Shown in pieces: positions 1-8,700 of a stretch of DNA of 64,000 nt. The notes under the pieces were generated by a model. That model was not told where the DNA came from. It ran no database searches and saw nothing but the letters and a program-made list of their open reading frames with translations. Origin of the DNA: Virgibacillus halodenitrificans JCM 12304 (GTDB lineage Bacteria; Bacillota; Bacilli; Bacillales; Amphibacillaceae); the NCBI RefSeq assembly GCF_001310895.1, contig NZ_BAZS01000001.1, positions 124,001-188,000 of the forward strand, written 5' to 3'. The position numbers were made by a program, and so were the translations under genes. Position 1 is the first letter of the stretch. Every line of letters starts with the position of its first letter.

Positions 1-192
1 GATAACTATGATGGCAAGGTCGTAACTTATACGATCGATAACCCAAAAGAACCAGTTGATCCAGCTGCTGTTAACGCAGCAATGGATGAGATTATCACAC
101 AAAATGCATTCACATCCGGCGGTGGCGATTTAATCGCTAAAAAAAGTGCTCGCCTTGTTGAACAGACAATTGAAGATGTAGAGATTCTGTAA
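1..192 (+). CDS. DUF2922 family small protein (3' part)
   Basis: The window opens inside this reading frame, which runs 63 codons to TAA at 190. The visible part contains YTIDNPKEPVDPAAVNAAMD and ends in TIEDVEIL. This is the typical C-terminal portion of the roughly 70-residue DUF2922 proteins of Bacillaceae, which usually sit beside DUF1659 and YvrJ genes, as here. Function is unknown for the family. Only a few N-terminal residues should be missing. A hairpin follows at 234-268. Confidence 0.8.
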   Translation, partial: DNYDGKVVTYTIDNPKEPVDPAAVNAAMDEIITQNAFTSGGGDLIAKKSARLVEQTIEDVEIL

Positions 193-233
193 ATAGAAGG
201 GCAACCGCTAAATTAAATAAACGTTTGATCAAG

Positions 234-272
234 AAACAGGACCAGCGGCCAGGCCACTGGTCCTGTTTATCT
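234..272 (+). terminator. Hairpin after the DUF2922 gene
   Basis: A perfect 12-bp stem, AAACAGGACCAG (234-245) with CTGGTCCTGTTT (257-268), encloses an 11-nt loop. The U tract is short (TTT), so termination may be partial. Confidence 0.6.
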
Positions 273-298
273 ATGGGAAAGGGGTTAGGAGCAGCGGC

Positions 299-399
299 CG
301 AGACAACGAGGCTCCTCTCCGCGACAGAGAGAGCAGCATCCGAGACAGCTAAGCATCATACCGTGACAGAGCTGCACTCGAGACACAAAATGCTATACC
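299..399. repeat. Family A 21-bp periodic array, CGAGAC-N15
   Basis: Hexamers CGAGAC, CGCGAC, CGAGAC and CGTGAC start at 299, 320, 341 and 362, exactly 21 bp apart. A further CGAGAC at 379 is 17 bp on. The 15-bp spacers differ, with a loose GC centre. The array lies between the DUF2922 terminator and the YvrJ gene. The same design with 13 units occurs at 57041-57308. Confidence 0.8.
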
Positions 400-442
400 A
401 ACTCACCCATGCTGATGTCACGCCAAAAAGGAGGAAACAATC

Positions 443-583
443 ATGGAAAGCTGGGTACCTTTCATTACAGATGTTGGTTTTCCCATAGCGGTAACATTTT
501 ATCTGTTACACCGCATCGAGGGGAAACTCAATTTGCTAATTGAATCGATTCATGCATTACCTGAAAATATGAGAAATCAGTAA
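443..583 (+). CDS. YvrJ family small membrane-associated protein
   Basis: A 46-residue protein starts at an ATG preceded by AAGGAGGAAACAATC, a strong ribosome site. It begins MESWVPFITDVGFPIAVTFY, a hydrophobic N-terminal helix of about 18 residues, followed by an amphipathic RIEGKLNLLIESIHALPEN tail. Length and the GFPIAVTFYLL motif match the YvrJ family of Bacilli, whose role is not established. It follows the DUF2922 gene, as is common in this group, but a hairpin and the family A repeat array separate the two. A strong terminator follows directly. Confidence 0.8.
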   Translation: MESWVPFITDVGFPIAVTFYLLHRIEGKLNLLIESIHALPENMRNQ

Positions 584-588
584 AGAAG

Positions 589-617
589 AAACTTCGGCAT
601 ATGCCGAAGTTTTTTAT
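589..617 (+). terminator. Rho-independent terminator after YvrJ gene
   Basis: ACTTCGGCAT (591-600) pairs perfectly with ATGCCGAAGT (601-610), followed by six T. The stem begins 7 bases after the YvrJ stop codon. Confidence 0.85.
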
Positions 618-726
618 TGTAAGAACCAATCCCCGTGTTGGTTGAACTGTTTGCAGTATTTTTGTTTGAAGAGAATACTTGAAGTTGATGCTAAACTTTG
701 GGGAATGTAGTACGGATTGATAAAAT

Positions 727-1101
727 TTAAGAGTGTGCAATATGACTTCTTAGTTTACTTTCCTGTTCCACTGCACGTAAAGCCAAAGTCGCAATTACGT
801 CTTCCTGACGGTTACTATTTTTAGTTAAATTATCCAATTGCTCGCTGTTCTTGGCGATTTGCTTAAAATTTTGCTCAATCAGCTGCGTATTCTGCTTTAC
901 TTGGTCATATTGTTTATCCATTTTTACATTTAGCTCATCAATTCTATTAGTATTCGTGTCTATCTTATTTTCAAGTCTCTGGCAATCTTGTTTTGTAGCA
1001 AAATTGTCTAAATCCTCTTTCGTAGCAAAATTCTTTAGATCGTCTTTTGTGGCAACAAGCTTCGACATCTCATCAATTTTCGTCATAATTTGTTCTAACA
1101 T
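727..1101 (-). CDS. Coiled-coil protein with ATKEDL-type repeats, unknown function
   Basis: A 124-residue highly charged protein. Residues about 17-40 hold three short repeats (VATKDDLKNFATKEDLDNFA, then ATKQD). Residues about 40-105 have heptad spacing (LENKIDTNTNRIDELNVKMD) typical of a long parallel coiled coil. There is no signal peptide or membrane segment. Similar small repeat proteins occur in Bacillaceae and in phages, but I cannot assign a function. The start lies 11 nt after AAGGA. A perfect AGGAGGTGAT lies further upstream (about 23 nt from the ATG), too far to be the main ribosome site. A three-codon ATG-ATA-ATC-TGA mini-frame overlaps the start codon. Confidence 0.7.
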   Translation of the reverse strand: MLEQIMTKIDEMSKLVATKDDLKNFATKEDLDNFATKQDCQRLENKIDTNTNRIDELNVKMDKQYDQVKQNTQLIEQNFKQIAKNSEQLDNLTKNSNRQEDVIATLALRAVEQESKLRSHIAHS

Positions 1102-1257
1102 CAGATTATCATTCCTTTTGTTATCACCTCCTAATTAAATAAATAGCAGTTCATTCGACATAATAAGCGAATTTTTGCTTACCTTTAATATACAAACTTT
1201 TCATCGGAAGGGCAATCCTCTATTTTATGAAACTGAGAGTTGCCATTTCCATTCCTC

Positions 1258-2400
1258 CTAAACCTTAGGCATGTTTCCTATTTCCCAATTTTCATACCAA
1301 GATGTTATCTGATTATTTACTTCCAGACCCAGATCAGCTAACGCCTTTTTAAGTCGTTTGTATTGATAATGGACCAGCACACCGTAATCAACTTCAGCGT
1401 AAATTTTCATTAATTGAAAAGCCGCTTGCTCCTCTTCCGGATGTCTTTCACAAATTTTCACATACCATTCGATTGCTTTTTCCAGATCATGCTTTTTTTC
1501 ATAACAAGCTGCGATCTGATTAGCTGTTTTGGCCCATAATTGACTTAGTCGAAATCTTTCTTGCTCGGCCCATATATAGTCATTTACTTCCAAATAACTG
1601 CCCGTGTATTCTTCCATGATTTCTTCATATAGTTCAATGGTACTAAGCTCCAACTTTGGAGCTGATTCAAGCTTACTTTCCCAACTTTTTATGTCAATTT
1701 GTGCTTCTTCTATTTGTAATGTGTATCCTGATTGCACATTTTTAATATTGATATGTTTACGGTAATGACGTAAGGCCCGTCGAATATGGTAAATTGCCGT
1801 ATACAATTGGGTATACGCCTTTTCCGGTTCATAATCAGGCCATAGTAATTCAATCAATTCGGCCTTATGTATTGATTTTCCACAATAATGTAATAAATAG
1901 AGAAACAATTCCTGGGCTTTGGCTGTTCTCCAGGAGATAACTTCTTTTTCTTCATTACTATATTGAAAAGACAGTTCTCCACATACAGAGATACTTAGTT
2001 TCTTATCATGATTATTTGGATATGAAGCTGCAGAACGGTCATATCTTTTTGACGTAATTCGGTCTAAGGTCTTTTTTAGTCTATCTTTTTCTACAGGTTT
2101 TAAAAGATAATCTAATGCATTTAATTCAAATGCCTGTACTGCATAAGCTTGATAAGCAGTAACGAATACGATGGCCACCTCCGAGTTTGTATCTAAGATT
2201 TTTTCAGCGAGTTCAAGTCCATTAGTTCCTGGCATTTCTATATCCAAGAATATGACATCCGTTTCATATAGAATATGGGAGTTTTTATTGTAATCGAAAT
2301 GAATAAATTTATGCACACACGCTTCTTCATATAGCTCTTTTAAGCGACGCTCCAAAAGGTCCATTGCTAATGGTTCGTCATCAATCAGAACGATATTCAT
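1258..2400 (-). CDS. Response regulator with REC, DNA-binding and BTAD domains
   Basis: The protein has 380 residues. An N-terminal receiver spans about 1-118 with acidic pair DDE, phospho-acceptor Asp53 in FLDIEMPG and Lys101 in LLKPV. A winged-helix trans_reg_C-like segment (about 140-240, with KAELIELLWP) follows, then a bacterial transcriptional activator (BTAD) helical-repeat domain to the end. I start at ATG 2400, because AGGAG lies 8 nt upstream of it. The in-frame GTG at 2409 overlaps that ribosome site. It is transcribed away from the giant adhesin gene at 2748. The sensor kinase at 10713-13775 is the likely partner, so the pair probably controls the adhesin. The pairing is inferred from position. 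Confidence 0.85.
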   Translation of the reverse strand: MNIVLIDDEPLAMDLLERRLKELYEEACVHKFIHFDYNKNSHILYETDVIFLDIEMPGTNGLELAEKILDTNSEVAIVFVTAYQAYAVQAFELNALDYLLKPVEKDRLKKTLDRITSKRYDRSAASYPNNHDKKLSISVCGELSFQYSNEEKEVISWRTAKAQELFLYLLHYCGKSIHKAELIELLWPDYEPEKAYTQLYTAIYHIRRALRHYRKHINIKNVQSGYTLQIEEAQIDIKSWESKLESAPKLELSTIELYEEIMEEYTGSYLEVNDYIWAEQERFRLSQLWAKTANQIAACYEKKHDLEKAIEWYVKICERHPEEEQAAFQLMKIYAEVDYGVLVHYQYKRLKKALADLGLEVNNQITSWYENWEIGNMPKV

Positions 2401-2409
2401 AATATCCAC

Positions 2410-2747
2410 TCCTATTCAGCTGTTTGTTATTTTTTACTAGAATTAAATGGTAGATTTGTAGTTGTTTTAGCTGAGGTAGAAATTCGTGTTGTGTTATACC
2501 AATAAACAATTTGGTGCTTATAAGTGAAGTATATTCATTCATTACATGATTTGCAATAACCTCAAAAAAATTGTTTGAGGCAATCTAAATCTTGGTGGTG
2601 TTAATTAGGTATTTATACCTATTTTTGCGTGCCGGGTAGAAATAAGTAAGTAAATTTGTTCAGTATTTGTATAAGTTCTTTCTCTATAATTTGGTATTGA
2701 TTAAAAATAGTAAACATATTTTAGGGGATCGAGAAAGGAGCTTAGCA
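2410..2747. promoter_or_regulatory. Divergent control region between regulator and adhesin genes
   Basis: This 338-bp AT-rich region holds two inverted repeats. The first, at 2560-2580, is CCTCAAA - 7 nt - TTTGAGG. The second, at 2606-2621, is TAGGTA-TTTA-TACCTA. Either could be an operator for the neighbouring response regulator. A TATAAT lies at 2685-2690 without a well-spaced -35 box, 58 bp before the adhesin start. The promoter assignment is tentative. Confidence 0.4.
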
Positions 2748-5700
2748 ATGCAAAGAAGATTAAGTATGTTATTTATTTGTGTGCTGCTTTTTCAAACAAT
2801 GATTAGTGGGATTTCACCATCATTAGTTAAGGCAGAAGGAAAGCAACAGAGTATTTTTACAGACAGCATATTAACAGATGAAGAAGGAAATAAAGTTAAA
2901 CTTGAAGATGTGAGTGCAGGTGCGCCAGTACATATCAACATAGGCTGGTCAGTAAAGGACAAAGACATCCGGGCTGACAGCAATGAAAAACTTCAGCTCC
3001 CTGCTGAATTGGAATTTAGCGAGCCACAGGAAGGTGAGTTAGGAAAAGAAGGAAGCGCAATCGGTACCTATCAGGCAACATCAGATGGTATCCTTACTGT
3101 TCAAATTTCTAATGAGATAGACAATTATCCTGAAGCAAGCGGGACGATCGTGCTAAGTGCGGTAAAATCTACAGATTCTACAAAAGCTAATGAGCAAGAC
3201 GCAAGTGAGAATCCTCCAGAAGGTGAATCGGAAACGAGTTCACCAGTAACGGATGAAAATGAAAATACAACAACTGAGCCAGTAGCAGAAGAAGAGAATG
3301 GAACTGAAAAGCAGAATCCAGATAAGGAAAAAGAAAAGCTAAACGCTGAAAGCACTAATGAAACTACTAAAATTGAAGACTCAGCAAAAGAAAAAGATAC
3401 AAAAATAGTAGATGGGGAAGACTCTGAAACAGAGAAAAACTTGGTTCAACCAGCAGCACAAGAAGTTTCTGGATTTAATTTACTGCTGGATGCAGTAACT
3501 GATTTAGATGGCAACCCGTATACGGAAGAGAGTTTACTAGAACCGAAAGATCAGTTCTGGCTGAACCTTGACTGGAATCTTGAGAATGGCCATACGTATA
3601 CAGCAGGTGATAAGCAAGTATTTCAATTGCCAAAAGGGATTAAGGTAATAGAAGAAATATCGGGGGAGCTAAAAGACGCCACTGGTCTAACCGTTGCTAC
3701 TTATAAAATAACTAAAGATAAAAAAGTGGAATTGATATTCACTGATTATGTAGAAACACATAGCAATGTTACAGGTTGGATCCAAATCATTTCGCAATTA
3801 GATGAGAAAAATGTTGATGTTGAAGATGGAGAAGCGATTATTGACCCTATTGGCGAAGAGGGAGAAATTCGCATTCCAATTGTTCAAGGTGAGTCAGGAA
3901 AAACAATAGAGAAAAAAGGTACTCCTAATAAAGGCTATAATGCGGATGAAATAAATTGGGAAGTAATAATTAATAAAAATCGAACTTCTTTAACGAATGC
4001 CACAATTACAGACATTCTTCCAGCGGGGACCGAATATAAGGAAGGTAGCTTAAAAGTTACGAAATTGAAAGTGGACTTATACGGAAATGTGCTAGGGGAT
4101 GCAGAAGAGGTTGACGTCACTGGTGAGTTGTTTGCGAATGGAGAGCTGTCCATCCCGCTTGGTAATATAAAAGATGCATATCGGGTGGAATATGTTACTA
4201 CAGTTACGGATGAGGAGAAAAAAGAATTTACGAACAATGCTATTCTATCAGATGATCGATTGGAGGATGTTTCAGCAAAATCCACAGCCACAATTAATCG
4301 CGGAGAAGCAATTAAGAAAAAGGCTGCCAAAAGCTATAATCCGAAAACAGGGGTTATCGAATGGGAAATTGAATTTAATTATAATGAGAAAAATTTAAAT
4401 GATGTTACATTAAAGGATGCTTGGACACCAGCAGGTAAACTGGAGTTAGTTGAAGATAGTCTGAAATTTACAGAAGTTACGATTGATGAAGAAGGTGATG
4501 CACATGCAACAGGAAATGTTGGCTTACCAGAGGGCGCTCAGCTTGTGCCTGGAACAGATCAGTTTGAAGTAACTGGTATAACTACAACTAAACCTTATAA
4601 AGTAACTTATCAAACAAAAGTGAAAGATCGCGTATTGGATCCTTTTGAAGTTGCAAACACAGCAGGATTTGGCACAGAGACAGCTAAATCTGGCACGCAA
4701 GTAGGAGCTTATTATGGGTCTAAATCAGCTGGAACGGTTGATTATAAAAATAAAACGATCGATTGGAAGATTGAGATTAATCATGATGAATATCCAATAG
4801 AGAACATTAGCATAAAGGATACATTGGGTGAGGGTCTGGCTTTAAAAGAGGATACACTTAAAGTCACCGTTGATGGAGCGGATTATAAAGATTTTAGTAT
4901 TTCAGGAGATAATCCATTCACTATTCAGTTTCCAAATGATTTTACTACCGATAAAAAGATCGTCATTACGTATCAAACGAGCTATGTTGCTGATGAGGTG
5001 CCAGAATATAAGCCAACAAATACCGCAGCAATTACTTGGACCCCAGAAGGCAGTAGTGATTCGATGACGAAAAAGGTTACAGCAGGAACAGAACTAAACA
5101 ACAAAACAAAAAATAATGATTGGAAAAACGGCTCGTATGATCCAGAGACAAAGGAAATTACCTGGACGATTTACACGAATTACCGTGAGAACGAAATCGG
5201 AAATTTAATTGTTAAAGATGCACCACAAGGGAACCAGAAAATTGTTGCAGATTCGATTGTGGTGAAAGAACTAGCAATTGATGAAAAAGGGAATATATCG
5301 GAGGGCAACGAACTTACTAATGGTATAAGTGTTGACTCAGAACAGAATACATTCCAAGTCACAATTGGCGAAACAAATAAAGCACACAAAATCGAATATA
5401 AAACATCACTTGTTGGATTAAGTGATATCCAAACGGAATATGTTAATAAAGCTGAAGTATTGGATGGAGAGACCAATCTTTCTAACTTAGATGCTAAAGT
5501 GGGCATTGCTAAAGCAGAGACTTATGGAGAAAAATCGGGCTATCAAGACGGGAAACAGGTTCATTGGTCTGTAAAAGTCAATCTCGGGCAGCAAAAGATT
5601 AATAATCTAAAGCTGGTAGATACCATTTCTGCTAACCAGGAGTATTTAACAAACACGATTAAAGTATATAAAGCATCCGTTGATACAAATGGTAAAGCAA

Positions 5701-8700
5701 CCAAAGGAGAAGAGATTTCTCCAGAGCAATACCAATTAACACATACAACAGGAGAACCGGACTTTACGATTATATGGAAGAATGAGGTGGAACGCGCATT
5801 TATTGTAGAGTATTCCACATTATTCTTTGCTGGACATAATGAAGATGTTACAAACAATTATGAAGTAACAGGCGATAACATAGTTGACGATGGTAAAACA
5901 AACGGAGATGGTTCGGTAACAATTAAGCAATTAGCATCAGGTGGAGGAAATGGTGAAGCAGGCTATCTTGTCGTTGATAAAGTTGATACCACTTATGGGA
6001 AAGAAGAGACAAGTCTAGAAGGTGCTGAGTTCGACTTAATTGATGCTGATACTGGAAACGTATTGAAATCAGGTACTACAGATGAAAATGGTCAAATTGA
6101 TTTTGGTCGTTTACTTTTCGGAGAATATGAATTACATGAACGAGTTGTACCTGATGGGTATGTAACCAAGAACGAAAGACAAACAATTATAATCGATAAA
6201 AAGTACGAACAAAATAATGAACAAACGAAAACAACCTACAGAGTTGAAAACTTTGTACCAGTTTATGCAATTGAACTAATAAAAACAGACAATAAAAGCA
6301 AGGCATTGCAGGACGCAGAGTTTACCTTATACGACGGAGACAAAAAAGAACTTGCAAAAGCGACAACTAATCAAGATGGTAAAATTTTATTCGAAAATTT
6401 AAAAGAAGCTGGTACGTATTATGTTCAGGAAACAAAAGCACCTAAAGGATTTGTACTCGATTCAACAGAACATAAAGTGGTAATTGGAGATAAAGAGCCA
6501 GAACCTGTAAAGGTATCTGTTACGAATAAACCACGTGGTGCTGTCGTTTTAACAAAGAAAGATTTAGATTCAGACATAGCCCTTAAAGGTGTGGAATTCG
6601 CCCTGCAAAAACAGGATGATACTGGTGATTACCAAACAATTGCTACCCTAACAACAGATGATAAAGGAAAGATTAGAACATCCAATACACTGGAAGCCGG
6701 AAACTATCAGTTTGTTGAGACAAAAGGGTTAGATGGTTACCGTACTAATGGAACGCCGATTAAATTTACAGTGAATGTTAATAGTACGAAAGATCAGCAG
6801 CTTACAATGAAAAATGAGCGTTATAAAGGTTCTGTAGAATTAGTGAAAAAAGACGATGTAACAGATGCAACATTAAAAAACGCAACATTTAAATTGGTTA
6901 AAGCAGATGGAGAGCTGGTTAAAGAAAACCTAACTACAAATAATCAAGGAGAACTACGGATTGATGACCTTTTCCTTGGTAAGTACCAATTAATTGAAAC
7001 AAAAGCTCCAGCTGGATATAGACTGGAAGAAACACCGATTGATATTGACATTACTGAGGATAACCAAGTTATTGAAAAAGTGATGACAAATGAAAAAATC
7101 ACGGATATAACGGTAGAGAAGAAGTGGAACAATTCCTCAGGAGATAATGAATCTGTTACTGTAAAGCTTTTACCTACAGATCAAACAGTGAAGTTAAGTG
7201 AGAAAAATGATTGGAAAGCAACGTTTAAAGATTTAAGCGTCTATGACGAAGCTGGAGAAGCCATTGATTACCAAGTAGAAGAACTTAACGTAGATGGTTA
7301 TAATTCTGCTGTAACAGGTGATCGAGTAAATGGATTTATAATAACAAACACAGAAACTACAACCGTCGAAGGAACAAAAACATGGCTTGATGATGGGTCA
7401 GCTGATCGTCCAGATGCAATCACAGTTAAACTGTTGGCGAATGGAGGAAAAGTAGCAACAACAGAAGTGAAAGCAGCTAACGATTGGAAGTATTCTTTCA
7501 AAGATCTTGATAAGTATGATGCAAATGGGGAAGAAATTGCGTATACCATTGAAGAGGTTCCAGTTGAGGGCTATGAAACAACTGTAAATGGTTTTGACCT
7601 TGAAAACCTTCGTGTGGGAACTGTTTCAGTCAAGGGTGAAAAAATTTGGCAAGATGAAGACCCAACAGATCGTCCGGAGGAAATAACCGTAAACTTAAAG
7701 AGAAACATTGATGGAGTTGAAGATAAATCATTCTCTAAAAATAAAACGGTAAAGCCGAACAATCAAGGTAAATGGGTTTACACCTTTACAGATTTAGCAG
7801 AATTTGATGAGCATGGAGCAGCATACACGTATACCGTTAAAGAAACAAATGTACCAGAGAAATATGAGGCGAAAATTGATGGATATGATATTATCAATAC
7901 TCGTGTTGGTACGACGGAAGTTTCCGGTAAAAAGCGGTGGAAAGATGATAAAATTACCGACAGGCCAGAAACGATTACCATTAATCTTTTACGTAATAAT
8001 GTTGTTGTAGACACAACGCAAACGACAGCAGATGATGATTGGGTATATCGTTTCCAAGACTTACCGAAGTATGATAACAAAGGTCAATTATATGACTATA
8101 CGGTTAAAGAACAAGATGTCAAAGGGTATGATTCACAAGTGAGTGGCTTTGACATTACAAATACGCGTGCGGAGAAGAAGTCAATTGAAGTAACGAAAGG
8201 CTGGCTGGATGATAATTCTAAAGATCGTCCCACATCCATTATTGTCTATTTAAAACAAAATGGAGAGCTTTTCGACACTTTACAATTAAAGGCTGAAGAC
8301 GATTGGACATATGTGTTCAACGATTTAGAAGCATATGATGAAAATGGGCAAGAATATGCGTATACAGTGGAAGAAAAGGCTCTAGAAGGTTATGAAACAA
8401 AAATAGATGGATTTAACATAACTAATCTTCGTGTGGGCAAAACAGACGTGACAGGAACAAAAACCTGGTTGGATGATAATTCACCAGATCGTCCAGAATC
8501 TATTACAGTGAAGTTACTGGCAAATGGAGAAGAAACAAATGAAACAGCCACTGTTAGTGCTGATTCTGACTGGAAATATGCATTTACAGACCTTGAGAAG
8601 TATGACGATCAAGGGAAAGAAATTGCGTATACCGTGGATGAAGAAGTGGTAGAAGGTTATAAAAAGAGCATATCCAATAATAACATCACAAACTTACGGG

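Noticed and set aside
225-488. An 87-codon plus-strand ORF
   Set aside because: It spans a terminator hairpin, the family A array and the start of the YvrJ gene, and resembles no protein family.
2667-2747. Upstream extension of the adhesin start
   Set aside because: It would place 27 charged and mixed residues before a clean signal peptide and has no ribosome site.
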